Assembly: GCF_003326675.1 (NCBI RefSeq)
Contig: NZ_JPWF01000008.1
Coordinates: 124,001 to 188,000 of the forward strand
Source of the DNA: Thalassospira profundimaris
GTDB lineage: Bacteria; Pseudomonadota; Alphaproteobacteria; Rhodospirillales; Thalassospiraceae
Direction: 5' to 3'
DNA length: 64,000 nt
Below are positions 27,176 to 36,259 of this stretch, one piece after another. How positions within the stretch are numbered: the stretch's first letter is position 1; every line of letters begins with the position of its first letter. Made by a program: the position numbers and the translations under genes. The notes under the pieces were generated by a model. It was given only the letters and a program-made list of their open reading frames with translations. It had not been told where the DNA came from and did not search any database.

Positions 27176-29209
27176 ATGGCGCAAGCGTCTATCCGCAAGA
27201 TTTCGGTCTGCGCATTGGCACTGGGCTTTTCAATACTGATGCCAGCAGGACATCAGGTGAAGGCAGCAGCAAACGAAGACAGTGTTCTTCTTATGCAACC
27301 GCCCTCGCCGACCTATTCGGCTGTCAGTCGCGCACGCCTGAATGCGTTCCTTGAAGCTGTTGAAAGCGGTCGCACCGAAAGCTTTGAAAAGCTGTTGCCG
27401 AACTTTGACGATCCACTGCTGCAAAAGGCCGCAGAATGGATGTTGCTGACATCGGCCAATTCCGGTCGCAGCTTTGAAGAAATCACCACTTTCATTGATG
27501 CACATCCCAAATGGCCCAGTCAGGCCCTTTTGCGTCAGCGCGTCGAAGAAGCAATGAGTGATGCCGTGCCGGACGAAGAAATTCTGGCATGGTTCAAGCG
27601 TTCCGCACCGGTCACAGCAGATGGCGCCACCCGCCAGATCAAGGCACTTTTGGGTGCCGGACAAGAATCGGCAGCCACAGCACTGATCCGCAGCAGCTGG
27701 ATCAACGAGAATTTTGGCCGTGGCCAGGAAAAGCGTTTTCTGGATCGATATGGCAAATATATCGATCAGGATACCCACCAGCAGCGCCTTGATCGCCTGT
27801 TATGGGAAGGTCGTCTGACGACCGCAGCACGAACCATGAAATATGTCAGCGAAGATTATCGTCTGCTGGCAGAGGCACGCGCAGCGCTGCGTGCCATGAA
27901 AGGCGGCGTTGATGCCGCTGTAAACCGCGTTCCGAAAAAATACCAGAATGATCCGGGTCTGATTTACGAACGCGTTCGTTGGCGTCGCGTCAAGGACCGG
28001 GACCAGGAAGCCCGCGATCTTCTGTTGTCGCAGGCCAATGACCTTGCCTATATCTCGATCCGCCCGCAATACTGGTGGCTTGAAAAGGCCATTCTGGCGC
28101 GCCGTGCCTTACAGAAAGGGCACATTTCGGATGCCTATAATCTGGTCGCCAATCACGGACAGACCGATGCCGGCGACATTGCAGAAGCCGAATGGTATGC
28201 CGGCTGGATTGCACTTGAATTCCTGGGCGATGCCGATATTGCCCTGACGCATTTCCAGAATCTTTATGACGTTGTTCAATACCCGATCAGCTTGTCGCGT
28301 GGTGCCTATTGGGCCGGACGTGCAAACACGGTCCTTGGCAACAAAGAACGCGCCAAGGAATGGTATCAACTGGCCGCTGAACATGCCCATACATTCTATG
28401 GGCAGCTTGCCATTGACGAGTTGGGTTCAAAGCCGACCTATTCGGTTGAACAGCCGGTTCCAAGCCCCGAACAGCGTAAAGACTTCGAAAGCCAGGAACT
28501 GGTTCAGGTTGTCCGCAAACTGGGCGACATTGGTCTTGGCAATATCATCCGGCCGTTCATCATGGCACTGGTCTATGAGCATGATGAACCTGAATATCTT
28601 GCCATGGCGACCGATCTTGCCCGTGAATACGGCCGTGCCGACCTTGGCATTATTGCCGCCAAGCGCAGTATCCGTGCTGGTAGCGGATATCTTGATGCCG
28701 CCTACCCGGTTCATGAACAGGTGCCACTTGGCCGTGCGCCTGACCCGGCACTGGTTCATGCCATCATGCGTCAGGAAAGCCTGTTTAATCCATCGGCCGT
28801 GTCATCGGCCGGCGCACGCGGCTTGATGCAATTGATGCCGGCAACGGCAAAGCGGATGGCGCAATCACTTGATCTTGAATATTCGACCGAACGCCTGACT
28901 GAAGATCCGTCGTTTAACATCGCACTTGGCCGGGCTTATCTTAACCGATTGCTTGATCGCTGGAACGGTGCCGAGGCATTGACGATTGCCAGTTACAATG
29001 CCGGTCCGACCCGTGTAAGCCAATGGATCAATGAATATGGTGATCCACGTGATCCCGATGTTGATCTGGTCGACTGGATCGAAATGATCCCCTATAGCGA
29101 AACCCGAAATTACGTTCAGCGCGTGATGGAGGGAACTTATGTCTATCGTCGGCGTTTTGCCCGCGACGAGATTGCAATGGGCCAGAACGACACACCGGAT
29201 AAGGATTAA
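27176..29209 (+). CDS. slt: Soluble lytic murein transglycosylase
   Basis: This 677-residue periplasmic enzyme cleaves peptidoglycan with 1,6-anhydro product formation. A signal peptide (MAQASIRK then a hydrophobic core ending near HQVKA) precedes a long superhelical alpha-domain (U-shaped, about residues 30-500). The C-terminal catalytic domain has the glutamate in IMRQESLFNPSAVSSAGARGLMQLMPATA and the ASYNAGPTRVSQW motif. AGGGGA before the ATG at 27176 favours it over upstream in-frame ATGs. It is transcribed divergently from dapA. Confidence 0.95.
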   Translation: MAQASIRKISVCALALGFSILMPAGHQVKAAANEDSVLLMQPPSPTYSAVSRARLNAFLEAVESGRTESFEKLLPNFDDPLLQKAAEWMLLTSANSGRSFEEITTFIDAHPKWPSQALLRQRVEEAMSDAVPDEEILAWFKRSAPVTADGATRQIKALLGAGQESAATALIRSSWINENFGRGQEKRFLDRYGKYIDQDTHQQRLDRLLWEGRLTTAARTMKYVSEDYRLLAEARAALRAMKGGVDAAVNRVPKKYQNDPGLIYERVRWRRVKDRDQEARDLLLSQANDLAYISIRPQYWWLEKAILARRALQKGHISDAYNLVANHGQTDAGDIAEAEWYAGWIALEFLGDADIALTHFQNLYDVVQYPISLSRGAYWAGRANTVLGNKERAKEWYQLAAEHAHTFYGQLAIDELGSKPTYSVEQPVPSPEQRKDFESQELVQVVRKLGDIGLGNIIRPFIMALVYEHDEPEYLAMATDLAREYGRADLGIIAAKRSIRAGSGYLDAAYPVHEQVPLGRAPDPALVHAIMRQESLFNPSAVSSAGARGLMQLMPATAKRMAQSLDLEYSTERLTEDPSFNIALGRAYLNRLLDRWNGAEALTIASYNAGPTRVSQWINEYGDPRDPDVDLVDWIEMIPYSETRNYVQRVMEGTYVYRRRFARDEIAMGQNDTPDKD

Positions 29210-29286
29210 CTCTCTGCTTTCGGTTTGCGTTTTGGCGTTGCCTGCCCATATTTGATCCATACTGCTTGTCAGAAAAGGTCAGCCAA

Positions 29287-29985
29287 ATGTCCGATAATGC
29301 ACTGTCTTCCTGCCGCGCATTTGTTTTCGATGCTTATGGAACACTGTTTGATGTTGGCTCTGCCGTCGCAAGACTGCGTGATAGCGTCGGGGATGAAGCA
29401 GACCGGCTATCTGCCCTTTGGCGCCAGAAGCAACTTGAATATACCTGGCTTCGGTCCCTGATGGGCGATTTTGCCGATTTCTGGACCGTTACCGGCGACG
29501 CCCTTGATTACGCCATGGACCAGACAGGTAAAAAAGATCCTGTGCTGCGCGCCAAGCTGATGGAAACCTATTTGTCGCTTGATACCTTCCCCGAAGTGGT
29601 CGAGACGCTTAACAGCCTGAAGGCAAAAGGACACAAGCTTGCCATCCTGTCGAATGGTGCCAAACACATGTTGATCTCGGCGGCCAAGTCATCGGGCATT
29701 CTGGCGCTGTTTGATCAGATCATCTGTGTTGATGACCTCAAAACCTATAAACCGCACCCGAATGTCTATCAGCTGGCCGCGGACAAACTTGAACTGCAGC
29801 CTGCCGAAATTTCGTTCCAGTCTTCGAACGGCTGGGACATTGCCGGTGCCGGACATTTCGGTTTCCGCACAGCATGGATCAATCGGACCCAACAGCCAAA
29901 GGAACGGCTGTCGCACGACGCCGATGTCATTCTGGGCGGTCTTGATGAATTACTGCCTCTGATCGGTGAACCGCAAGGCGCATAG
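29287..29985 (+). CDS. Haloacid dehalogenase, type II
   Basis: This 232-residue HAD hydrolase has the nucleophile Asp in FVFDAYGTLFDVGSA, motif II SNGA, the motif III lysine in DLKTYKPHPNVYQ and the type II segment SSNGWDIAGAGHFGFRTAWINR, the pattern of (S)-2-haloacid dehalogenases. Hydrolysis of 2-haloalkanoates is therefore likely but other small phosphate-free substrates remain possible. The ATG at 29287 is chosen; TTG at 29266 is the alternative. A strong terminator follows. Confidence 0.9.
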   Translation: MSDNALSSCRAFVFDAYGTLFDVGSAVARLRDSVGDEADRLSALWRQKQLEYTWLRSLMGDFADFWTVTGDALDYAMDQTGKKDPVLRAKLMETYLSLDTFPEVVETLNSLKAKGHKLAILSNGAKHMLISAAKSSGILALFDQIICVDDLKTYKPHPNVYQLAADKLELQPAEISFQSSNGWDIAGAGHFGFRTAWINRTQQPKERLSHDADVILGGLDELLPLIGEPQGA

Positions 29986-30010
29986 TCCAAAAGGTTCCCT
30001 GAAATCATAT

Positions 30011-30043
30011 AAAAAGGCAGGTCCCATCGGGGCCTGCCTTTTT
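30011..30043. terminator. Bidirectional terminator, HAD gene and bactofilin gene
   Basis: AAAAAGGCAGG (30011-30021) and CCTGCCTTTTT (30033-30043) form a perfect 11-base stem with A and T runs on either side, serving both convergent genes. Confidence 0.92.
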
Positions 30044-30113
30044 AAATTCTTAAATCGGGACACTGTCAGATGGCCCACCCGCCATCAAATCCCCGGTCAT
30101 CATCCGGTTCGGA

Positions 30114-30572
30114 TTATTTGTGTTCTTTCTTCACATTGGAAGCAACGATCTGGCCGGCCTGAATGACGGTCAAGCCGCCCTCTTCGGCCACACCTTCGAT
30201 GCGGCGGCAATGTCCTTCGATATGCGCACCAGGCTCAATCGACAGGCTTTCATGAAGAATATCACCAATCATACGGGCGGTATCAGACAATGATACATCC
30301 CGTGCACGAACCTGACCGATGACGGCGCCGCAGATGCGGACTTTATCAGCAACAATTTCGCCGCGCACTTCGCCATGCTGGCCGATTGTAAGCGTACGGG
30401 TACGGATATCCCCGTTCACCGAACCGTCAACCTGCACGTCGGATTCAGATACCAGATCCCCGGTAACACGAAGATCTGCGTTGATGACCGAAAGGCCACC
30501 ACGTTTTTCAGTCGCAGGGTTTCCGTTTTTAGTTGTCCCTGTCTGTGTCGTCTTGCTCGTTTTTGAAAACAT
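30114..30572 (-). CDS. bacA: Bactofilin family cytoskeletal protein
   Basis: This 152-residue protein has the DUF583 beta-helix core: repeated hydrophobic turns from GGLSVINADLRVTGDLVSESDVQVDGS to EPGAHIEGHC, with flexible N- and C-terminal tails. Bactofilins polymerise without nucleotide and position cell-wall enzymes. GAGGCGGGAC precedes the ATG at 30572, which lies inside the 3' end of the M23 peptidase gene (44-base overlap). This is the bactofilin/LmdC-type pairing known from stalk-forming alphaproteobacteria. Confidence 0.9.
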   Translation of the reverse strand: MFSKTSKTTQTGTTKNGNPATEKRGGLSVINADLRVTGDLVSESDVQVDGSVNGDIRTRTLTIGQHGEVRGEIVADKVRICGAVIGQVRARDVSLSDTARMIGDILHESLSIEPGAHIEGHCRRIEGVAEEGGLTVIQAGQIVASNVKKEHK

Positions 30573-31857
30573 AACGTCCCGCCTCAATAAACTTAATAGG
30601 ATTGACCGGCTTGTCATGAACCAAAACCTCATAGTGCACATGGCTACCGGTGCTTCGACCGGTACTTCCCATAAGCGCGATGTGGTCCTGGTAACGCACT
30701 TCGTCGCCCTTCTTGACGAGGACCTTAAATAGGTGTCCATAACGGGTTCGAACGCCGTTACCGTGATCGATTTCGACCATCTTCCCGTATTTTCCACTCC
30801 ATCCCGCATGCACCACTTTGCCCGGTGCGGTTGCCAAGATGGGTGTCTTCACCGGCCCGGCGAGATCAACGCCGGAATGAAAAGCCCAACGACCATTGAT
30901 CGGGTCTTTTCGTTTACCGAATGAACTTGACAGATAGTAAGACGTGGCAGGTTCCCCAAGCGGCGTCTTCTTCAATCGGTCTTGCAGATTGGCCAACTGA
31001 TCCATGCGATCCGTCAGCGCCATTGCGACATTTACAAACTCTTCGTCCTTCGGGTGTTCTGGCTCGAACGCCACGAAGGGTCCACCAACTCCCGGCTCCT
31101 GCGGTTTCATCGGCGGCAAAACAAATGCTTCCGGCTGCAAGCCGGTCATCTCGAGCACATTTTCCAGTTCAAGAATGGTGCTGTCTGCCGTTTCGGCGAC
31201 ACGCTGCATGGCTTGTTGCTGGATCGTGTGCAAATCTGCGATACGCTGACGGGCGTCACTCAGTTCACCCTGAAGTTTTTTGGACCGTTGCAAGGCCTGA
31301 TCACGTTCGCGCATGACACGCGACATCACGGTCTCGACGGTTTCCAATTCATCGCGCAGCGCAAGGTTGCGGTTGGTGATACCGTCAATTTGCCCCTGCA
31401 GCGCATTCATCTGGTTATCCATCGACGTGCGAAGGGCCGAAATCCGGACTTTTTCCTTCTCGCTCGAGGCGAGTTTGGAGGTGTAGTCCTGGACCCGCGC
31501 TTGAAGCTGCAGGTTCTTTTCAGCCATCGACAACAGATTGCGATGGGTGTCTTCCATTTGCGCGGTGATCTCGCCAAAGCGTCTTTGACTTTCGGTCACA
31601 CGTGCAATCAAACGATTATAAGACAGTTCGCTGCGGAAAAGCTGTTCTTCACGCGTCGCAAGGCGCTGATCAAGATACCAGCTATAACCGCTAACGCCGA
31701 CAGACCACGTGATGGCCGCGACACCGAAAGAGGCCAGCGCAAGCTGACCATATTTTCCAAGACGAAGCTGGTAAACGGAATCGTTGGACCGGACAAGAAT
31801 TTGCCGATCAGGAAACCACTTATCCACCAAGCGACGCATGCCGTGAAACGCCGACAT
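30529..31857 (-). CDS. M23 peptidase with coiled coil (LmdC-like)
   Basis: This 442-residue protein has a short cytoplasmic N-terminus, a membrane helix (about residues 38-60), a long coiled coil (about 65-240) and a C-terminal LytM/M23 endopeptidase domain. Zinc ligands are present: His327 and Asp331 in HSGVDLAG, and His408 in HVHYEV, with His406 as catalytic partner, so it should be an active peptidoglycan endopeptidase. The cytoplasmic tail is the likely contact with the overlapping bactofilin. It ends with an acidic tail (NEQDDTDRDN). Confidence 0.92.
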   Translation of the reverse strand: MSAFHGMRRLVDKWFPDRQILVRSNDSVYQLRLGKYGQLALASFGVAAITWSVGVSGYSWYLDQRLATREEQLFRSELSYNRLIARVTESQRRFGEITAQMEDTHRNLLSMAEKNLQLQARVQDYTSKLASSEKEKVRISALRTSMDNQMNALQGQIDGITNRNLALRDELETVETVMSRVMRERDQALQRSKKLQGELSDARQRIADLHTIQQQAMQRVAETADSTILELENVLEMTGLQPEAFVLPPMKPQEPGVGGPFVAFEPEHPKDEEFVNVAMALTDRMDQLANLQDRLKKTPLGEPATSYYLSSSFGKRKDPINGRWAFHSGVDLAGPVKTPILATAPGKVVHAGWSGKYGKMVEIDHGNGVRTRYGHLFKVLVKKGDEVRYQDHIALMGSTGRSTGSHVHYEVLVHDKPVNPIKFIEAGRYVFKNEQDDTDRDN

Positions 31858-32084
31858 ATTTAGTGTCTAACCCCTAGTTGCCCGTAGTTACGCCCGGATA
31901 GATCCCGGCGCTGCAAAGTTTCTTTTGACCCCGCCTGCGACTTATTAACCTTTTTCTTTACGCTACCTGTAAGTTTGCACGCAGGCAAGAGTGTTAACAC
32001 ACCCTTAAGAGTAATTTTTTCACCGTCCGAAGCCGCTGCTATGTTACCTATGACCATCGATCACAGCTCATATATATATAATCC

Positions 32085-32567
32085 ATGGCTATTTCCCGTT
32101 TTCTGATTACTTGCACTGCCACCTGGTTCTTCAGTGGCAAAAGCCCCAAAGCACCGGGAACTGCCGGTTCACTGGCTGCCTTACCGTTCGGCTGGCTAAT
32201 CTGGTTTTACGGCGGGAATGAGGCGCTGATCATTGCCAGTGTCATTATTTTTGCCATCGGTGTCTGGGCTGCACATCAGTATAGCCACCTGCTCGGTATT
32301 CACGATGCCGGTGAAATCGTTATTGATGAAGTAGTTGGCCAATGGATGTGTCTGCTTGTGGTGCCGCTAAGTGCTGCCTGGAGTGACCTGATGTGGCTTT
32401 TGATCGCCTTTATCGCGTTTCGCATTTTTGACATCGCCAAGCCCTGGCCCATTCGCTGGGTTGACCGTCGCGTCGGCGGCGGATTTGGCATCATGTTTGA
32501 TGATGTTCTGGCGGGTGTCTTTGGCATGATTGTTCTTGCCCTGCTCGTGCATGTGATCGGTGGATAG
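32085..32567 (+). CDS. pgpA: Phosphatidylglycerophosphatase A
   Basis: This 160-residue inner-membrane phosphatase makes phosphatidylglycerol. The N-terminal GKSPKAPGTAGSLAALPFGW and the acidic IVIDEVVGQWMCL and FDDVLAG motifs are characteristic, with about four hydrophobic segments. It precedes the pncC-like gene with almost no gap, indicating a two-gene operon. Confidence 0.95.
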   Translation: MAISRFLITCTATWFFSGKSPKAPGTAGSLAALPFGWLIWFYGGNEALIIASVIIFAIGVWAAHQYSHLLGIHDAGEIVIDEVVGQWMCLLVVPLSAAWSDLMWLLIAFIAFRIFDIAKPWPIRWVDRRVGGGFGIMFDDVLAGVFGMIVLALLVHVIGG

Positions 32568-32574
32568 AAAACAG

Positions 32575-33075
32575 ATGATGATTGATGACGATATCCTCAA
32601 AGCAGCCAGTGTGCTGATCACCCGTTGCAAAGCGCAAGGCGAGATGATCGCAACGGCCGAGTCCTGTACCGGCGGTCTGATCACAGGCAGCCTGACCGCC
32701 GTTGATGGCAGTTCATCGGTTGTCGATTGCGGATTTGTCACCTACTCGAATGAGGCCAAACATCACCTGATTGGCGTTGGCAACGATTTGCTTGAACAAT
32801 TCGGGGCGGTTTCAGAACCGGTTGCACGCGCCATGTGCGAAGGGGCGCTGGAACGCGCACCCAATGCATCCATCGCAGTTTCCGTTACTGGCATTGCCGG
32901 CCCTGGTGGCGGTACAGACACCAAACCGGTTGGTCTTGTGCATTTTGGATGTGCGGGCAAAGACCGATCAACCGTCACATATCACGAAGTATTTGACGGC
33001 GACCGCCATGCTGTTCGCAAGGCCACGGTCCTTAAGGCTTTTGAGCTGATCAGCGATATGCTGGATCAGAAATAG
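32575..33075 (+). CDS. pncC: CinA C-terminal-domain nicotinamide-nucleotide amidohydrolase
   Basis: This 166-residue protein corresponds to the CinA C-terminal domain alone, which deamidates nicotinamide mononucleotide for NAD recycling. TAESCTGGLITGSLTAVDGSS holds the catalytic serine, and GIAGPGGGTDTKPVGLVHF is the second signature. The ATG at 32575 follows GGTGGA; a GTG at 32560 overlapping the pgpA stop and the next ATG at 32578 are alternatives. No N-terminal CinA domain is present. Confidence 0.93.
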   Translation: MMIDDDILKAASVLITRCKAQGEMIATAESCTGGLITGSLTAVDGSSSVVDCGFVTYSNEAKHHLIGVGNDLLEQFGAVSEPVARAMCEGALERAPNASIAVSVTGIAGPGGGTDTKPVGLVHFGCAGKDRSTVTYHEVFDGDRHAVRKATVLKAFELISDMLDQK

Positions 33076-33150
33076 TGCCCTGCCCGATCTGGATGCATCA
33101 AATCGGGACAAATCAAAAGCTGTCGTAAGGGATTAAATCGAGGCGAAAGC

Positions 33151-33609
33151 CTAGCTTTCGGAAGATGGCGTTTCAGGTTCGCCATAAACCTCGCGGGCGC
33201 GGGTTTCAAAGGCACCGACCATCAGCTTAACTGCTTCGTTAAAGACGACACCAATCATCTTTTGCAGCAACGCAGACCGAAATTCAAAATCGACAAAGAA
33301 GTCGAGCCATGTACCGCCGTCTTCGTCCTTTTCAAATACCCAATGGTTATTGAGATATTTGAACGGTCCCTGAAGATATTCGACATCTACACGGTTGGGG
33401 CGATCAAGCGTTACCTTGGATGTGTATTTCTCTCGAAACATCTTAAAGCCGATCACAAGATCAGCCTGAAGCACATCGCCGTCACGCTTGCGTACACGGG
33501 ATGCCACGCACCAGGGAAGAAACTCGGAATAGGAATCGATATCCGCGACGAGTTCAAAGAGCTGTTCCGGCGTATAGGGCAGTTTCCTGCGCTCTGCATG
33601 CGTCGGCAC
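33151..33609 (-). CDS. COQ10/RatA-like START-domain protein
   Basis: This 152-residue protein has the SRPBCC fold: PYTPEQLFELVADIDSYSEFLPWC at the start, DLVIGFKMFREKYTSKVTLDRP and GTWLDFFVDFEFRSALLQKMIG later. Alphaproteobacterial members act like yeast Coq10 in ubiquinone binding and delivery; the RatA ribosome-toxin label is the alternative. It lies 39 bases after lipA on the same strand. Confidence 0.88.
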   Translation of the reverse strand: MPTHAERRKLPYTPEQLFELVADIDSYSEFLPWCVASRVRKRDGDVLQADLVIGFKMFREKYTSKVTLDRPNRVDVEYLQGPFKYLNNHWVFEKDEDGGTWLDFFVDFEFRSALLQKMIGVVFNEAVKLMVGAFETRAREVYGEPETPSSES

Positions 33610-33648
33610 TCGATGTCTCCCCTTATCGTCGCGGCGTATCGTTAAAGC

Positions 33649-34647
33649 TTATTGGGTTGCGGCTTCTGCGCGCGCAGCCTTTTCCTTTGCAGCATCGGCA
33701 GCGGCAAGCTTTTTCTCGCGGGCTTCACGCAGCTGTTCGAAGTCACGGTCAGCATGGTAGCTCGAACGGGTCAGCGGCGTTGCCGACACCATCAGGAATC
33801 CCTTGCCACGTGCCATCGATGCATATTCGTCGAACTCGTCCGGCGTTACGAAACGGTGTACCGGTTCGTGTTTCAGCGTCGGCTGCAAATACTGACCGAT
33901 CGTAAGGAAATCGACATCGGCAACACGAAGATCATCCATGACCTGTGCCAGTTCCTTGCGTTCCTCGCCAAGGCCAACCATCAGGCCGGATTTGGTGAAG
34001 ATGGTCGGGTCAATCTGCTTTACCCGGTCAAGGATACGCAGCGACTGGTAATAGCGCGCGCCCGGACGGATGTTGGTGTAAAGACGCGGAACCGTTTCAA
34101 GGTTGTGGTTGAAAACGTCCGGACGTGCCCTGGCAACGATTTCAACAGCACCCGGCTTGTCGCGGAAGTCCGGTGTCAAAATTTCGATGGTCGTTTCCGG
34201 CGATTTGTGACGGATGGCTTCGATGACGCGGGCAAAGTGCGCCGCACCGCCATCAGCAAGATCATCACGGTCAACGGAAGTGATCACAACATGCTTAAGC
34301 TGCATGTCGGCAACCGCCATCGCCAGATTTTCCGGCTCGAACGGATCAAGTGCGTTCGGCATGCCGGTCTTCACGTTACAGAACGAACATGCACGTGTGC
34401 AGGTATCGCCCATGATCATGAAGGATGCGTGTTTCTTCTGCCAGCATTCACCGATATTCGGGCAAGCAGCTTCTTCACACACAGTATGAAGGTTCAGGCC
34501 ACGCGCAAGGTCGCGGGTTTCCTGATAGCCCTTGGAGGTCGGCGCCTTGACGCGGATCCAGGACGGCTTGCGTCCGGATGGACGATCTGGCCGTTTTTGC
34601 TTTTCCGGGTGACGAAGTGCTTTTGCTTCGTTGCGCGCCGTCGACAT
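33649..34647 (-). CDS. lipA: Lipoyl synthase
   Basis: This 332-residue radical SAM enzyme inserts two sulfurs into octanoyl groups on lipoyl domains. The SAM cluster motif [10 protein letters not shown] and the auxiliary cluster cysteines in [13 protein letters not shown] are present, as is the conserved C-terminal RSSYHA serine. A strong GGAGGT precedes the ATG at 34647. It lies downstream of the pyruvate dehydrogenase genes whose lipoyl domains it modifies. The Lys/Ala-rich C-terminal tail is a local extension. Confidence 0.97.
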   Translation of the reverse strand: MSTARNEAKALRHPEKQKRPDRPSGRKPSWIRVKAPTSKGYQETRDLARGLNLHTVCEEAACPNIGECWQKKHASFMIMGDTCTRACSFCNVKTGMPNALDPFEPENLAMAVADMQLKHVVITSVDRDDLADGGAAHFARVIEAIRHKSPETTIEILTPDFRDKPGAVEIVARARPDVFNHNLETVPRLYTNIRPGARYYQSLRILDRVKQIDPTIFTKSGLMVGLGEERKELAQVMDDLRVADVDFLTIGQYLQPTLKHEPVHRFVTPDEFDEYASMARGKGFLMVSATPLTRSSYHADRDFEQLREAREKKLAAADAAKEKAARAEAATQ

Positions 34648-34766
34648 AGAGTTACCTCCGAAGAAATGGACGGGCGGCAATTTGCCGCCACGTCACGCAT
34701 TTGTCAAACCGACATTCGTCAAAAATGGTCATACCGGGCATGTGCGCCCGGTAGAACCCGACTTTT

Positions 34767-36164
34767 TTAGAAGTGGATCGCACGCCCATAGGCGTCAAGG
34801 ACCGACTCATGCATCATTTCCGAAAGGGTCGGATGCGGGAAGACCGTATGCATCAGGTCCTCTTCAGTCGTTTCGAGGCCCATGGCAACCACAAAGCCCT
34901 GGATCAGCTCGGTCACTTCGGTGCCAACCATGTGCGCACCAAGCAATTCGCCGGTTTTGGCATCAAACACGGTTTTGACAAGACCTTCGGCCTCGCCCAA
35001 TGCAACCGCCTTGCCATTGCCGATGAACGGGAACTTGCCAACCTTGACTTCGTAACCGGCATCTTTGGCCTTGGCCTCGGTCAGACCGACACTGGCGACC
35101 TGCGGATGGCAATAGGTGCATCCCGGAATCTTGAGCGGGTCAATCGGGTGAACGTTTTTGACGCCCGCGATTTTCTCGACACAGATTACGCCTTCATGCT
35201 CGGCCTTGTGGGCAAGCATCGGCGGGCCGGCAACGTCACCAATCGCGAAGATGCCCGGTTCTGCGGTACGTGAATATTCATCGGTCCCAATGACGTTGCG
35301 ATCAACTTTGACCTTGGTGGTTTCAAGACCAAGATTTTCCGTGTTGCCGATCACACCAACAGCCGAAATCACACGATCAACAGTGAGTTCCTGCTTCTTG
35401 CCGTCTTTGGTTTCGATGGTAACGACCACATTGTCCGCATTACGTTTCAGATTTGCGACCTTGGCCTCGGTCAGGATCTTCATCCCGTCCTTGGTCATCA
35501 TCTTCTGCGCAAGGGCTGCGACTTCCTTGTCTTCGACCGGCATGATCTGTGGCATGATTTCAACCACGGTCACATCAGCGCCAAGGGTGTGATAGAAGCT
35601 GGCAAACTCGATACCGATGGCACCGGAACCGACAACCACAAGGCTTTTGGGCATTTTGTCCGGCGTCATCGCCTTCTTGTAATCCCAAACGACTTTGCCG
35701 TCGGCTTCAAGACCCGGCAGCGAACGCGCGCGTGCACCGGTCGCGATGATGTAGTTCTTCGCGGTATAGGTCCCGGCATCCTTGCCCGTTACGACGATCT
35801 TTTTCGGACCATCGAACTTGGCTTCACCATTTATCACGGTGACCTTGTTTTTCTTGAGAAGATGGCCAACGCCACCTGCAAGCTGTTTGGATACGCCGCG
35901 CGAACGCTGAATGACCGCATCAATGTCAAAGGACGGCTTTTCACATGACAGGCCATATTCCTTGGCATGCTTCATGTTGCGGTAAATTTCTGCCGAACGC
36001 AGCAATGCCTTGGTCGGGATACAACCCCAGTTCAGGCAGATACCGCCAAGATGTTCACGTTCAACAACTGCCGTTTTCAGACCAAGCTGGGCAGAACGGA
36101 TCGCGGTTACATAACCACCCGGACCTGCACCAATCACGATTACGTCGAAATTGCTATCCGCCAT
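34767..36164 (-). CDS. lpd: Dihydrolipoyl dehydrogenase (E3)
   Basis: This 465-residue flavoprotein reoxidises dihydrolipoyl groups with NAD. The FAD motif VIGAGPGGYVTAI, the redox pair GGICLNWGCIPTK, the NAD motif VVGSGAIGIEFASFY and the C-terminal HPTLSE are intact. It has no lipoyl domain. It follows pdhC on the same strand after 95 bases and serves the adjacent E1/E2 genes. Confidence 0.97.
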   Translation of the reverse strand: MADSNFDVIVIGAGPGGYVTAIRSAQLGLKTAVVEREHLGGICLNWGCIPTKALLRSAEIYRNMKHAKEYGLSCEKPSFDIDAVIQRSRGVSKQLAGGVGHLLKKNKVTVINGEAKFDGPKKIVVTGKDAGTYTAKNYIIATGARARSLPGLEADGKVVWDYKKAMTPDKMPKSLVVVGSGAIGIEFASFYHTLGADVTVVEIMPQIMPVEDKEVAALAQKMMTKDGMKILTEAKVANLKRNADNVVVTIETKDGKKQELTVDRVISAVGVIGNTENLGLETTKVKVDRNVIGTDEYSRTAEPGIFAIGDVAGPPMLAHKAEHEGVICVEKIAGVKNVHPIDPLKIPGCTYCHPQVASVGLTEAKAKDAGYEVKVGKFPFIGNGKAVALGEAEGLVKTVFDAKTGELLGAHMVGTEVTELIQGFVVAMGLETTEEDLMHTVFPHPTLSEMMHESVLDAYGRAIHF

Positions 36165-36259
36165 CGTAGGATCTCCTTCGCCTGCCCGTTTTCGGTCGCA
36201 GGTCTTTTAATTCAAATGCTTGCGGGGACCACTTAAAGTCCCCGCGCAACTTTGGACCG

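Noticed and set aside
33080..33150. Terminator between pncC and the COQ10-like gene
   Set aside because: CCCGAT/ATCGGG and CGAAAGC/GCTTTCG pairs exist, but neither has a T run on the required side.
33652..34770. 372-codon plus-strand frame opposite lipA
   Set aside because: Antisense of lipA, whose radical SAM motifs settle the coding strand.
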